Source: Tatumella ptyseos ATCC 33301
GTDB taxonomy: Bacteria > Pseudomonadota > Gammaproteobacteria > Enterobacterales > Enterobacteriaceae
Assembly: GCF_000735525.1 (NCBI RefSeq)
Contig: NZ_JMPR01000027.1
Span: forward strand, 90,770 to 154,769
Direction of reading: 5' to 3'
Length of the DNA: 64,000 bases
Below the pieces are notes generated by a model. It searched no databases. It was not told where the DNA came from and saw only the letters and a list, made by a program, of their open reading frames with translations. Below, one piece after another: positions 31,956 to 41,005 of this stretch. The position numbers and the translations under genes are program-made. Numbering within the stretch: position 1 is the stretch's first letter; each line of letters starts with the position of its first letter.

Positions 31956-32876
31956 ATGAATTATACCCTCAGGCAGTTGAAAGTATTTGTGGCAGTTGCC
32001 ACCGAAGGCAGTTTCAGTCTGGCAGGGCAGAGGGTGGGGTTGAGCCAGTCTGCGGTCAGCCACAGTATTAAAGCGCTGGAAGCTGAGATTGGTGTCAAAT
32101 TACTGGACCGGACGACCCGGGAAGTGCAGCTGACCCATGCCGGCCAGCAACTGGCATCGAAACTGAGTGTACAGCTGGAAGAGCTGAATACGACGTTACT
32201 GGAGTTACGACGTTACGGTGGTCAGCGCAGCGGCACGGTGAGGCTGGCCGCCAGTCAGACGATATCTGCACGGCTAATGCCCGCCTGCCTGGCGCAGGCG
32301 CGGCAACGCTATCCGGAGGTACGGCTGTTGTTACAGGACAGTGTTCAGCAGTCAGTTTTACAGAGTGTACTGAATGCCACGGTAGATTTCGGTATTGTCA
32401 TCGATCCCTTGAACAGCGATGAATTTGAGATCCAGCCGATTCTGAATGATCCTTTTCTGCTGTTGTACCGTTCAGACGATCCGCTAAGTGTTCCGCCGGT
32501 GGTGTGTTGGGAGGATCTCCGGGATCGTGAGCTGGTATTGCAGGATTATGCATCCGGCAGTCGTGCACTGATTGATAACATTTTCCGCGAGCAAAAAATA
32601 TCGCCCCGCGTGATCCAGCAGGTCGGCCACCCTGTGACACTCTATCCGATGGCAGAAGCCGGGATTGGTATTAGTATTCTGCCGGCACTGGCATTGCCAC
32701 TGCCCTCCGGTAGTCAGTTGGCTGTCAGACGGATCTACCCTGAATATCACCGCACACTGATGCTTATCCGGCGAAAAAACCGGTCGCTGAGTCCGGCGGC
32801 AGAGGCTATCTGGCAACTGGTCTGTGAACAGGCGGATTATCTGAGCAGCCACCGGGACTTTATCCCTGAACGCTAA
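31956..32876 (+). CDS. yfeR: LysR-family regulator YfeR
   Basis: LysR-type transcription factor of 306 residues with an N-terminal winged helix-turn-helix ('LAGQRVGLSQSAVSHSIKALE', about 22-42) and a C-terminal effector domain ending in 'LMLIRRKNRSLSPAAEAIW'. I start it at ATG 31956 ('MNYTLRQLKVF'), which aligns with E. coli YfeR; an ATG nine bases upstream is possible. YfeR in E. coli controls the divergent yfeH and responds to osmolarity in Salmonella. The 91-base gap to yfeH should hold the shared operator. Confidence 0.92.
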   Translation: MNYTLRQLKVFVAVATEGSFSLAGQRVGLSQSAVSHSIKALEAEIGVKLLDRTTREVQLTHAGQQLASKLSVQLEELNTTLLELRRYGGQRSGTVRLAASQTISARLMPACLAQARQRYPEVRLLLQDSVQQSVLQSVLNATVDFGIVIDPLNSDEFEIQPILNDPFLLLYRSDDPLSVPPVVCWEDLRDRELVLQDYASGSRALIDNIFREQKISPRVIQQVGHPVTLYPMAEAGIGISILPALALPLPSGSQLAVRRIYPEYHRTLMLIRRKNRSLSPAAEAIWQLVCEQADYLSSHRDFIPER

Positions 32877-33010
32877 GGGGATATGTGCCGGGGCCGGGAC
32901 GACAACCCGTGAATATAAGCTGACAGGGTAGCTGTGCTATCGGTAATACCTAAGCCGGGGACAGGACCCGGGCCGAAAAATGCTACTTCACCATTCGTAC
33001 CGATGCCAGG

Positions 33011-33082
33011 GAAGGAGTAATTACACCGGACTGGTAAAGTACAGATAAAGGAGTACAATTTCACCCTGGAAAGGAGTCCTTT
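33011..33082 (+). promoter_or_regulatory. Repeats and promoter upstream of the toxin-antitoxin pair
   Basis: Three copies of (G/A)AAGGAGT occur at 33011, 33047 and 33070. The last is part of the palindrome AAAGGA-G-TCCTTT (33070-33082) that ends at the toxin start codon and includes its ribosome site. TACAAT at 33054-33059 is a plausible -10. Such repeats suit autoregulation by an HTH antitoxin, but this is inference. Confidence 0.4.
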
Positions 33083-33415
33083 ATGGATCATTCGATTGAA
33101 TTTATCGGGACGTCGCTTTTTATCCGGCAAATCCGGTTGATTGCCACGGATGATGAACTGAAAGCATTGCAGTGTGAACTGATTGAGTCCCCGGCTAAGG
33201 GCGACTTAATTCAGGGAACCGGCGGACTGAGAAAAGTCAGAATGGCGACCGGTCATCAGGGCAAAAGCGGCAGTGCCAGAGTCATTTACTTTCTGGCCAC
33301 AGACGAGGTTATCTGGCTGGTGATGGCCTATCCGAAAAACACTAAGGACAGTCTGAGCGCGGCAGAAAAAGCGGTGCTGAAAAAACTGACCCGACAACTC
33401 AAAGGTGAGGTATAG
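33083..33415 (+). CDS. HigB-like (RelE superfamily) toxin
   Basis: Small 110-residue protein of the RelE/HigB-type toxin family common in proteobacterial chromosomes (COG4737 type). Conserved stretches: 'DLIQGTGGLRKVRMA', 'GKSGSARVIYFLATDEVIWLVMAYPKN' (about 61-87) and 'LTRQL' at the C-terminus. Such toxins usually cleave mRNA at the ribosome. It is the first gene of a bicistronic unit, with the antitoxin GTG start two bases after its stop, an order (toxin first) typical of HigBA. The reading frame is intact. Confidence 0.85.
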   Translation: MDHSIEFIGTSLFIRQIRLIATDDELKALQCELIESPAKGDLIQGTGGLRKVRMATGHQGKSGSARVIYFLATDEVIWLVMAYPKNTKDSLSAAEKAVLKKLTRQLKGEV

Positions 33416-33416
33416 C

Positions 33417-33701
33417 GTGAACATTTTTAACGAACTGAAAACCTCTCTCGAAGAAGCCGTCGCCATCAAAAAGGGTGACACGTTACCGGCACGGGTAACC
33501 CGTTATAACGTGGCGGATGTTAAAGCTATCCGGGCGAAACTGAACGTTTCGCAGGCCGAGCTGGCGGCTGCTCTGGGTACCAGTCTTGATACGGTGAAAA
33601 GCTGGGAGCAGAAACGGCGTAATCCGACCGGACTGGCCGCGAAGGTTCTGGCGACCATTCAGGACGACCCGCATTACTTTAAGGTGCTGGCAGCACACTA
33701 A
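33417..33701 (+). CDS. NadS/HigA-like helix-turn-helix antitoxin
   Basis: A 94-residue HTH protein (XRE family, NadS type). The start is GTG 33417, preceded by AGGTGAGG and giving 'NIFNELKTSLEEAVAIKKG' at the N-terminus; an ATG 12 bases upstream lies in the toxin gene and lacks a ribosome site. The helix-turn-helix is 'LNVSQAELAAALGTSLDTVKSWEQ' region (about 42-65) followed by 'KRRNPTGLAAKVL'. It should neutralise the adjacent toxin and repress the operon. Confidence 0.87.
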   Translation: MNIFNELKTSLEEAVAIKKGDTLPARVTRYNVADVKAIRAKLNVSQAELAAALGTSLDTVKSWEQKRRNPTGLAAKVLATIQDDPHYFKVLAAH

Positions 33702-33862
33702 GAAATGACGGGGGAAGCGGCAGGTAACCCGGCAGAAACGGTGCTTTACGGGTCACTTTAACGCCAGCAGAAAAGACAATGCCCCGGAACCCCGGGCGGG
33801 CGCAGATGAAAACTTTCCGGAACCGGACTGACACTGCGCAAACTTACCAGTGAGCAGAAACG

Positions 33863-33889
33863 AAAAAAGCTCCCTGAGGGAGCTTTTTT
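33863..33889 (-). terminator. Terminator of the valine/lysine tRNA operon
   Basis: AAAAAAGCTCCC-TGA-GGGAGCTTTTTT is a 12-bp symmetrical stem, seven bases beyond the CCA end of tRNA-Lys on the minus strand. It should also end transcripts from the toxin-antitoxin side. Confidence 0.88.
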
Positions 33890-33895
33890 CTGAAT

Positions 33896-33971
33896 TGGTG
33901 GGTCGTGCAGGATTCGAACCTGCGACCAATTGATTAAAAGTCAACTGCTCTACCAACTGAGCTAACGACCC
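33896..33971 (-). tRNA. lysV: tRNA-Lys (anticodon TTT)
   Basis: 76 bases on the minus strand including encoded CCA. The acceptor stem GGGTCGT pairs with ACGACCC, the T-loop is TTCGAAT and the anticodon loop reads CTTTTAA, giving TTT for lysine. It is the last of four tRNAs (Val-Val-Val-Lys), the order of E. coli valUXY-lysV. Confidence 0.97.
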
Positions 33972-33974
33972 GTT

Positions 33975-34050
33975 TGGTGGGTGATGACGGGTTCGAACCG
34001 CCGACCCCCTCCTTGTAAGGGAGGTGCTCTACCAACTGAGCTAATCACCC
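33975..34050 (-). tRNA. valY: tRNA-Val (anticodon TAC), copy 3
   Basis: 76 bases with encoded CCA; acceptor stem GGGTGAT pairs with ATCACCC, and the anticodon loop CTTACAA gives TAC. It is the same sequence as the other two valine copies in this cluster and sits only three bases from tRNA-Lys. The symbol follows the E. coli order. Confidence 0.96.
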
Positions 34051-34078
34051 GAAATAATTTACAGGGCTTTGTTGAATT

Positions 34079-34154
34079 TGGTGGGTGATGACGGGTTCGA
34101 ACCGCCGACCCCCTCCTTGTAAGGGAGGTGCTCTACCAACTGAGCTAATCACCC
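34079..34154 (-). tRNA. valX: tRNA-Val (anticodon TAC), copy 2
   Basis: Same 76-base valine tRNA with CCA end as its neighbours, separated by 28 bases from copy 3 and 46 bases from copy 1. Transcribed leftward in the same operon. Confidence 0.96.
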
Positions 34155-34200
34155 AAATTCAAATTCTTTACCTGTTCCAGCGGGTTACCTACCTAAGTAG

Positions 34201-34276
34201 TGGTGGGTGATGACGGGTTCGAACCGCCGACCCCCTCCTTGTAAGGGAGGTGCTCTACCAACTGAGCTAATCACCC
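34201..34276 (-). tRNA. valU: tRNA-Val (anticodon TAC), copy 1
   Basis: First tRNA of the operon: 76 bases with encoded CCA and TAC anticodon. The promoter at 34294-34321 lies directly upstream. Confidence 0.96.
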
Positions 34277-34293
34277 CCGCTGTGTGGAGTCGC

Positions 34294-34321
34294 ATTATAG
34301 GGATAGTTGAATATGAGTCAA
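34294..34321 (-). promoter_or_regulatory. Promoter of the valine/lysine tRNA operon
   Basis: TTGACT (34321-34316), a 16-base spacer and TATAAT (34299-34294) on the minus strand, followed by the GC-rich discriminator GCGACTCC expected of a stringently controlled stable-RNA promoter. It is 18 bases before the first tRNA. Confidence 0.85.
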
Positions 34322-34547
34322 CGCTTTTTCTGAATAAAATGTTCGTTCGTTTTAAAAATAGCCACCCTGCGGGGGTTTTAAACAAAACGGTGTTTTTTTT
34401 ATCGCAAAACGCAGATTAAACAGTTTCAGAGGGCGAGCAATGATTGAGGATTCACTGCCAGGTGTTAAAATGAAGCGACTGAATTCCGCATTTATTTCTG
34501 GTTTTTGTCGTCAGTGATGATAAAACCGCGTCCTAAGGCAATGTTTA

Positions 34548-35963
34548 ATGAAAATTAAGACTCGTTTTGCGCCAAGTCCTACCGGCTACTTACATGTGGG
34601 TGGTGCCCGTACTGCTCTTTATTCCTGGTTATACGCCCGCCACAATAAAGGTGAGTTCGTTCTGCGTATAGAAGACACCGATCTTGAACGCTCCACACCG
34701 GAAGCCATCGAAGCCATTATGGATGGTATGAACTGGCTGAACCTGGACTGGGATGAAGGTCCTTATTACCAGACCAAGCGCTTTGACCGCTACAACCAGG
34801 TCATTGATGAAATGCTGGCTGCCGGAACCGCGTATAAATGCTACTGCTCTAAGGAACGTCTGGAAGCACTGCGTGAAACGCAGATGGAAAACGGTGAAAA
34901 ACCACGTTATGACGGGCGTTGCCGTGACAGCCATGAGCATCACAGTGATGATGAGCCATGTGTGGTTCGATTCCGTAACCCGCAGGAAGGTTCGGTGATC
35001 TTTGATGATCAGATCCGTGGCCCGATTGAATTCAGTAACCAGGAGCTGGATGATCTGATCATTCGCCGTACAGACGGTTCACCGACCTATAACTTCTGTG
35101 TGGTGATCGATGACTGGGATATGGAAATCACCCACGTGATCCGCGGTGAAGACCATATCAATAATACCCCGCGCCAGATCAACATCCTGAAAGCTATCGG
35201 TGCACAGGTTCCGCTCTATGCACACGTTTCTATGATCCTGGGTGATGACGGTAAGAAACTGTCTAAGCGCCATGGTGCCGTCGGTGTGATGCAGTACCGT
35301 GATGATGGATTTTTACCGGAAGCGTTACTGAATTATCTGGTTCGTATGGGCTGGGCGCACGGTGATCAGGAGATTTTCTCTGTCGCTGAAATGACAGAGC
35401 TGTTCCGTCTGGATGCTGTCAGTAAATCTGCGAGTGCTTTCAATACAGAAAAGCTGTTGTGGCTGAACCATCACTACATTAATACGCTGCCGGCAGAATA
35501 TGTGGCGACCCAACTGCAATGGCATATTGAACAGCAGAACATCAATACCGCTGTCGGGCCGGAATTGCCTGCACTGGTTAAACTGCTGGGTGACCGTTGT
35601 AAGACACTGAAAGAAATGGCGGAAAGCTGCCGTTACTTCTATGAGGATTTTGATGCATTTGATGCAGATGCTGCGAAAAAACATCTGCGTCCGGTCGCGC
35701 GTCAGCCATTAGAGCGTGTGGCTGAGAAACTGGCGGCGATCTCTGACTGGACGGCTGAGAATGTTCATCAGGCCATTCAGTCTACGGCCGATGAACTGGA
35801 AGTGGGTATGGGTAAAGTAGGGATGCCATTACGTGTTGCGGTGACCGGTGCCGGGCAGTCTCCGGGACTGGATGTTACCGTTGCAGCTATTGGCCAGCAA
35901 CGGAGTATCGCCCGTATCCATAAAGCCCTGGGCTTTATCGCTGAGCGCGAAGCACAGGCGTAA
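34548..35963 (+). CDS. gltX: Glutamyl-tRNA synthetase
   Basis: Class I aminoacyl-tRNA synthetase of 471 residues that charges tRNA-Glu. The HIGH-type motif is in '[18 protein letters not shown]' (about 8-25) and the KMSKS-type motif is 'KKLSKRHGA'. The zinc-binding region has '[12 protein letters not shown]' and 'YDGRCRD'. The C-terminal anticodon-binding domain is complete ('[21 protein letters not shown]'). It is divergent from the valine tRNA cluster, as in E. coli. Confidence 0.97.
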   Translation: MKIKTRFAPSPTGYLHVGGARTALYSWLYARHNKGEFVLRIEDTDLERSTPEAIEAIMDGMNWLNLDWDEGPYYQTKRFDRYNQVIDEMLAAGTAYKCYCSKERLEALRETQMENGEKPRYDGRCRDSHEHHSDDEPCVVRFRNPQEGSVIFDDQIRGPIEFSNQELDDLIIRRTDGSPTYNFCVVIDDWDMEITHVIRGEDHINNTPRQINILKAIGAQVPLYAHVSMILGDDGKKLSKRHGAVGVMQYRDDGFLPEALLNYLVRMGWAHGDQEIFSVAEMTELFRLDAVSKSASAFNTEKLLWLNHHYINTLPAEYVATQLQWHIEQQNINTAVGPELPALVKLLGDRCKTLKEMAESCRYFYEDFDAFDADAAKKHLRPVARQPLERVAEKLAAISDWTAENVHQAIQSTADELEVGMGKVGMPLRVAVTGAGQSPGLDVTVAAIGQQRSIARIHKALGFIAEREAQA

Positions 35964-35977
35964 TCATTGTCGATGTG

Positions 35978-36007
35978 CCGGAAACCTGTGGGTTTCCGGT
36001 CTTTATT
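35978..36007 (+). terminator. Terminator after gltX
   Basis: CCGGAAACC-TGTG-GGTTTCCGG (9-bp stem) followed by TCTTTATTATT, 15 bases after the gltX stop. It reaches the end of the convergent yfeC gene. Confidence 0.75.
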
Positions 36008-36362
36008 ATTCCCCGTCAGGGATATCCAGGCGTTGCAGCATTCCGCGGATCCCTTCACGAAGTAACAATCCGCTTAATTGTTCTTTTTCATGGCGTGTCA
36101 TCTGACTTATACTGCTCAGTAGCAGGGTGGCCAGTGGATCTTTCTCGACAATATAGTTCCCTTTTGGCTCAGACACATGCCTGATGGAATCAAGGAATGT
36201 TTTCACTTCTTCATCGATGTGTATCAATCGGGCTTTGCCACCCTGAACACCAGGTTTCGGCAGGGTAGCCCAGCCTTCTCGCTTGATCCATTTATTGATT
36301 GTCTGGCGGCTATACCCTGTTTCCAGCGCCAGTTCTTCCGGAGTCATCCATTCCTTTTTCAC
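36006..36362 (-). CDS. yfeC: YfeC-like putative DNA-binding protein
   Basis: A 118-residue protein with an N-terminal winged helix of the Mor/YfeC type ('MTPEELALETGYSRQTINKW', about 5-24) and 'KPGVQGGKARLIHI', matching E. coli YfeC/YfeD next to gltX. The C-terminal half ('LSGLLLREGIRGMLQRL') also aligns. The start is GTG 36362 with AAGGA seven bases upstream; an internal ATG (36347) is possible. Function is unknown; a regulatory role is inferred from the HTH. Confidence 0.85.
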   Translation of the reverse strand: MKKEWMTPEELALETGYSRQTINKWIKREGWATLPKPGVQGGKARLIHIDEEVKTFLDSIRHVSEPKGNYIVEKDPLATLLLSSISQMTRHEKEQLSGLLLREGIRGMLQRLDIPDGE

Positions 36363-36582
36363 ACTGTTTTCCTTTCCTGGTTGATGTAACGATTTTATTT
36401 TACAATGAAAGGTAACTTGTACGTTAAAAAAAGAAAAGATTTCGTCATCATCCCTATGCACGGATTCACCTTTTATTGTGATCTATCACCCGAAGCCTGG
36501 AATTTTAAAGGGGATGACAGTGGTCTTACCCGATGAATATGGTGGCTTTTTCAGCAGTTGCGCGCAGATCATAAATTTGCCG

Positions 36583-36611
36583 TTGACACCCATGCCCCGG
36601 TTTCATATTAT
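36583..36611 (+). promoter_or_regulatory. Promoter of the tRNA-Ala pair
   Basis: TTGACA (36583-36588), a 17-base spacer and TATTAT (36606-36611), then the GC-rich discriminator GCCGTCC. It lies 36 bases upstream of the first tRNA-Ala. Confidence 0.85.
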
Positions 36612-36647
36612 GCCGTCCGTCAGGTCAGCCCTGACAATTTTCGGTCT

Positions 36648-36723
<76 letters not shown>

Positions 36724-36764
36724 TTACTTCATCAGAAGTAACGCACCGAAAATGTTCCAGATGT

Positions 36765-36840
<76 letters not shown>

Positions 36841-37495
36841 CTTCTTATTTTCTTATCCGTTTTATTTCTTCACTATCATCCTGTTTATCATCTCTTTCAG
36901 ATCCGCGTTTCTATCATTTAATTTCTTTTTAATCAGAGTGTTAGCCTGTTCACTGTACGCTATGTGACGCCATTACGGCAAAGTCTGTATATCCTTCTCT
37001 GTAATCAGCTCCCGCTCAGTCAATGGCAGCAGTTATCTTCTTTTATGGTCATCATTTTCGTCGTCGTCAGCAGATAACCCCTTATTGGCTGCCTGCGATG
37101 TTTGCATGCTGGCTGAACAGTGTTGCGATTAACTCCGTTTCGTGACTTTTCCGCGACCAGGTGCCCGGAAATACATCTTTCAGTTCCGGAGAGTCGGTGT
37201 GAGCAGAAGGAGGTCCGCTTTCCTGTGGTTTATCCTGTAGTTGCTGTTATTTTCAAAAAGTAACGTTATTTATGATATTCCCCCGCATCAGTGAGTTGGC
37301 TTTTTGGGCGGGAGTTGCTGTGTCAGGGGCCGTGCCGCGGGCATTATGCCCCCGTAAAGTGATAAATATCATTTTTATCATACCTCTGGCGGCTTCAGCG
37401 GCTATTTCTTCAGCATAGTGCTATCTGAATATTGCATTCTTCCCTTTATTTACTACAGTTAACAGTAACTTATTCAATGATAATGAGAATAACTG
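36841..37495 (+). other. Gene-free stretch with two Fur-box-like sites
   Basis: 655 bases between tRNA-Ala and the AI-2E transporter. There is no recognisable gene; a 40-codon open frame from ATG 37024 has no identifiable product. TGATAAA-N7-TTTATCA, a perfect inverted repeat at 37360-37380, matches 14 of 19 bases of the Fur consensus. A second stretch at 37479-37497 (GATAATGAGAATAACTGAT) matches 13 of 19 and runs into the start codon of the next gene. Confidence 0.55.
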
Positions 37496-38632
37496 ATGAG
37501 AATTAAAGGCATTAATGAAGGATTTTTTGTGCTGCTCTTGTTGCTGAGCACCCTGGCATTTTGCATGGTACTCAAGTCATATTATTCGTCAATTTTTTGG
37601 GGAGTCATTCTGGCACTGTTGTTTTATCCGCTTAAAACACGGGTCAGGGCGTGGCTGGGGGGCAGAAATGGTCTGGCGGCATTACTGACATTACTGATCA
37701 TCTGTCTGATCGTCTTTATACCCTGTGTGATTGTGATGAGTTCACTGGCTTATGAAGGCAATGAGGTCTACAACAATCTCCAGCAGAATAACCATTTCTT
37801 ATCCACATCTATCAGTACGGTAGTTCATCATCTGCCGGGTTTTGTGCAGGAATTTCTGAATCGCTATAACCTGACTAATGTCGATGCGCTTCAGCAAAAG
37901 ATTTCCGGCCTGGCGATGCAGGGTAGCCATACACTGGCCAGCAGCGCGCTGGTGATAGGGCAGGGTACCTTCAGCTTTACGGTCGGCTTTATCATTATGT
38001 TATATCTGCTGTTCTTCTTCCTGAAGGATGGTGCGTATCTGATTGGCCTGGTACTGGATGCATTGCCTCTTAGCCGTTATATGAAACATCATCTGTTCAC
38101 TAAACTGGCCGCCGTTTCCAAAGCGACGGTAAAAGGGACTGTGGTCGTGGCAATCGTCCAGGGGGCTCTGGGGGGCCTGGCTTTCTGGTTCCTGGGCGTG
38201 GAAGGCAGCGTGCTATGGGGAGCGTTAATGGCGTTTCTTTCACTGGTCCCTGCCGTCGGATCAGCCATTATCTGGTTACCGGTGGCTATCTATTTCCTGG
38301 CCGCCGGTCCGCTGTGGAAAGGTGTCTTCCTGGTTGTCTTCTTCATCTTAGTTATCGGGCTGGTGGATAACATGCTTCGTCCGTTACTGGTGGGTAAAGA
38401 GACACGTATGCCGGATTATCTGGTGCTTATGTCAACCCTGGGCGGAATGGAATTATTCGGTCTGAACGGGTTTGTTATCGGACCGCTGGTTGCTGCATTG
38501 TTTATTGCCTGCTGGAATTTATTGTCCGGTCGCGACAACCAGTCTAATACCGATAAAATTGATGATGGTTTTATTGCAGAAGGACATGAAGGTCATAAAG
38601 CGCAGCGGACACAAGCTGATAAAGCTGAATAA
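37496..38632 (+). CDS. AI-2E family transporter (PerM/YdiK/YhhT-like)
   Basis: Membrane protein of 378 residues in the AI-2E transporter family, with about seven to eight helices: a hydrophobic pair near the N-terminus ('FFVLLLLLSTLAFCMVLKSYYS'-type stretch), a soluble middle, and the conserved C-terminal block 'GALMAFLSLVPAVGSAIIWLP', 'LVDNMLRPLLVGKETRMPDYLVL' (about 301-323) and 'FGLNGFVIGPLVAALF'. The family includes the AI-2 exporter TqsA and Na+/H+ antiporters, so substrate is open. The C-terminal tail is highly charged. Fur-box-like sites directly upstream suggest metal control. Confidence 0.85.
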   Translation: MRIKGINEGFFVLLLLLSTLAFCMVLKSYYSSIFWGVILALLFYPLKTRVRAWLGGRNGLAALLTLLIICLIVFIPCVIVMSSLAYEGNEVYNNLQQNNHFLSTSISTVVHHLPGFVQEFLNRYNLTNVDALQQKISGLAMQGSHTLASSALVIGQGTFSFTVGFIIMLYLLFFFLKDGAYLIGLVLDALPLSRYMKHHLFTKLAAVSKATVKGTVVVAIVQGALGGLAFWFLGVEGSVLWGALMAFLSLVPAVGSAIIWLPVAIYFLAAGPLWKGVFLVVFFILVIGLVDNMLRPLLVGKETRMPDYLVLMSTLGGMELFGLNGFVIGPLVAALFIACWNLLSGRDNQSNTDKIDDGFIAEGHEGHKAQRTQADKAE

Positions 38633-38701
38633 ACGTTATAAAAGAAAGTCCGGTGCTCTCCCGGACCGTTAAGCGATTTATCACTTAACACCCGCAGTGA
38701 T

Positions 38702-38752
38702 AAACTGTACCCCAAACGTCGGGCCGCCGATGAAGTAAGGTACAGTTTTTTA
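38702..38752 (+). terminator. Terminator after the AI-2E transporter gene
   Basis: AAACTGTACC (38702-38711) pairs with GGTACAGTTT (38739-38748), and the right arm runs into TTTTATT. The 27-base loop contains GC-rich sequence that can itself fold. A smaller GTCCGG/CCGGAC hairpin precedes it at about 38648-38666. Confidence 0.65.
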
Positions 38753-38982
38753 TTACCCGATATTTTCCGTACTAAAGCCATTCTGCTTTCCTTCCTATTG
38801 CTATTTTTCGGGCATTTTTACTCATTTTATAAACGTGATCTCACGGCGGTTTTCAGGTGCATGAATTTCTTTAAACCGGGGGGATGGGTATGATGGCACG
38901 ATATTACCCATATAAAGAAAAGGGTTTATCGGCATGGGTGCATCGACAGAAAACATAGAGGCAAAAGAAGTGCAGGAGGCGC

Positions 38983-39279
38983 TTGTGCGGGAGTTTCCGC
39001 CAGAAGATATCCGGAGGGTATTTCCCCGAAACACCCATCCGGATGTTGACCATACAACGAGTCCGGGCAAGCCATTCGATGGCGAGCGAATATCTACCGT
39101 TCCTGAACAACCTGCTTCCGGAGTCAGCAGGGCCTGCGTTGCCGCTGAGCCGTAAAATGTACCGTGAAGATTTTCGGGAACAGATGGACAAATACGGAAA
39201 AGACTCACCAGCAGAAGAGCTGAAACGCAACCGGATGTTCCACCACCTTCTATATTACGACGATGTATTTATTATCTGA
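38983..39279 (+). CDS. Unrecognised small open frame, possibly a gene remnant
   Basis: The 634-base gap 38753-39386 has no recognised gene. This 98-codon frame (TTG start, no good ribosome site) has a protein-like C-terminal half, with charged helical character around 'REDFREQMDKYGKDSPAEEL'. An overlapping frame from ATG 38934 (73 codons, AAGGG upstream) could represent the 5' part of the same gene separated by a frameshift. I do not recognise either product. It may be a decayed gene or chance. Confidence 0.25.
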   Translation: MCGSFRQKISGGYFPETPIRMLTIQRVRASHSMASEYLPFLNNLLPESAGPALPLSRKMYREDFREQMDKYGKDSPAEELKRNRMFHHLLYYDDVFII

Positions 39280-39386
39280 ACTGACTCTGCATATTATCCC
39301 CGTTAAAAAAGGAGTCATTAGCCAGGCTGTCGTTTTAAACACACCGATCAGCATGAGCGTGCCAGTTAAGTTATTGGCTTTTTTTT

Positions 39387-39416
39387 ATAAAAAAAACGGG
39401 GCCTGATGGCCCCGTT
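39387..39416 (-). terminator. Terminator after nupC
   Basis: On the minus strand AACGGGGCC-ATCA-GGCCCCGTT is a 9-bp stem followed by a long T-run, 20 bases beyond the nupC stop. Confidence 0.9.
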
Positions 39417-39435
39417 GTTCAGTCTGAGTGTCGGA

Positions 39436-40623
39436 TCAGGCAAGAACCAGTCCGGCAACTGCCGCAGATAACAGGCTGACCAGTGTTGAACCGTAGAGTA
39501 ATTTCAGGCCAAAACGGGAGACAATATTTCCCTGCTCTTCATTCAGACCACGAATAGCGCCTGCGACGATACCGATGGAGGAGAAGTTAGCAAAAGAGAC
39601 CAGGAAAACAGACAGGATCCCTTCAGAGCGTGGCGTCAGCTGGCTGGCCATCTTCTGCAGATCCATCATGGCAACAAACTCATTCGACACCAGCTTGGTC
39701 GCCATAACACTGCCAACTTTCAGCGCTTCGTCTGCAGGGACACCGATGATCCAGGCAAACGGGTAGAACAGGTAACCCAGGACACCCTGGAAGCTGATAC
39801 CGAAAATGGTAGTAAACAGCGCATTGATGGCAGAGATCAGGGCAATAAAACCAATCAGCATGGCCGCCACGATGATAGCAACGCGGAAACCGGCAATGAT
39901 GTATTCACCCAGCATTTCGAAGAAACTTTGTCCTTCATGAGTGTTTTTCAGTTGCAGGTCATCTTCCTGTTCGACTTTGTACGGGTTAATAATCGAAAGA
40001 ACGATAAAGGTGCTGAACATATTAAGGATCAGGGCTGCGACCACATATTTAGGCTGCAGCATGGTCATATAGGCACCGACGATGGACATGGACACCGTAG
40101 ACATGGCGGTAGCTGCCATGGTGTACATACGGTTGTGAGACATTTTCCCGAGGATATCTTTATAAGCGATAAAGTTTTCAGACTGCCCCAGAATTAACGA
40201 GCTGACGGCGTTGAAAGATTCCAGTTTACCCATGCCATTAATTTTGGAGAGTACCGTACCGATGGCGCGGATAACCAGTGGCAGAACACGGAAGTGCTGA
40301 AGAATACCGATCAGTGCAGAGATGAAAACGATAGGGCAAAGGACATTCAGGAAGAAGAAAGCCATGCCTTTGTCGTTCATGCCGCCAAAGACAAAGTTGG
40401 TTCCTTCGGCAGCGTATTTCAGCAGAGTATCGAAGAATCCTGCGAAAGCTCTGACAAAACCCAGTCCGGCTTCTGAATTCAGGAAAAACCAGGCCAGCAG
40501 AACTTCGATCACCAGTAACTGGATGACGTAGCGGATACGAATTTGTTTTCTGTTTTTACTTGCCAGTAAGGCAAGGGCTGCGACAACCACCATTGCCAGA
40601 ATAAAGTGAAAAATGTGTGCCAT
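39436..40623 (-). CDS. nupC: Nucleoside:H+ symporter NupC
   Basis: Concentrative nucleoside transporter of 395 residues, slightly shorter than E. coli NupC (400) because of a small deletion in the periplasmic loop near '[13 protein letters not shown]'. Family motifs are intact: '[25 protein letters not shown]', '[22 protein letters not shown]', '[15 protein letters not shown]' and '[10 protein letters not shown]'. GGAG precedes the ATG by five bases. It is divergent from mntH, the same arrangement as in E. coli. In E. coli it is controlled by CRP and CytR; I could not identify those sites here. Confidence 0.96.
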   Translation of the reverse strand: MAHIFHFILAMVVVAALALLASKNRKQIRIRYVIQLLVIEVLLAWFFLNSEAGLGFVRAFAGFFDTLLKYAAEGTNFVFGGMNDKGMAFFFLNVLCPIVFISALIGILQHFRVLPLVIRAIGTVLSKINGMGKLESFNAVSSLILGQSENFIAYKDILGKMSHNRMYTMAATAMSTVSMSIVGAYMTMLQPKYVVAALILNMFSTFIVLSIINPYKVEQEDDLQLKNTHEGQSFFEMLGEYIIAGFRVAIIVAAMLIGFIALISAINALFTTIFGISFQGVLGYLFYPFAWIIGVPADEALKVGSVMATKLVSNEFVAMMDLQKMASQLTPRSEGILSVFLVSFANFSSIGIVAGAIRGLNEEQGNIVSRFGLKLLYGSTLVSLLSAAVAGLVLA

Positions 40624-40888
40624 GCGGGCTCCGGTTCTGAGGGGAGTTTTATTTTGTGGTGTATTCTATGTAACACGTCGCATAAAAACGAGATCCAAAA
40701 CCCAATATAAGCAAAAGATCTCGCTGTTTTTTTCGAATAACCGACGGTAACAGTGCCTCTTTTTGTCCGGAATGTATCGCACTATTAAATAATCTGTCTT
40801 TTTTTGTTAATTTCTCATTAAACCTGTCCGTAGTCGTTCACAAACCCTTTGCTCAAATTTTGCTTATCAGGTACCTTGAAATGCCATG

Positions 40889-40906
40889 GTATAGCCTGTG
40901 CTATAC
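40889..40906 (+). promoter_or_regulatory. MntR-type operator upstream of mntH
   Basis: GTATAGC-CTGT-GCTATAC is a perfect 7-bp palindrome with a 4-base centre, close to the MntR box of E. coli mntH (ATAGC...GCTAT core). Its right arm overlaps a TATACT -10 at 40902-40907, so MntR with manganese would block the promoter. It is 100 bases upstream of the mntH start. Confidence 0.75.
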
Positions 40907-41005
40907 TTTTTAGCATCGTCTATTGATGCAATAATTATTACCGATTTAACGTCCCTGATACTTTGCGGGTAGAGTAGGGGTCAACCATATCTCCGGGGAA
41001 GCCAG

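Noticed and set aside
33896-34276. Integration site or mobile island at the tRNA cluster
   Set aside because: No integrase, no direct repeat of a tRNA 3' end and no phage-type genes lie next to the cluster; the three identical valine tRNAs are a normal tandem set.
40907-41005. Manganese (yybP-ykoY) riboswitch ahead of mntH
   Set aside because: The leader is under 100 bases and lacks the conserved internal loops; the MntR-type operator is a sufficient explanation.
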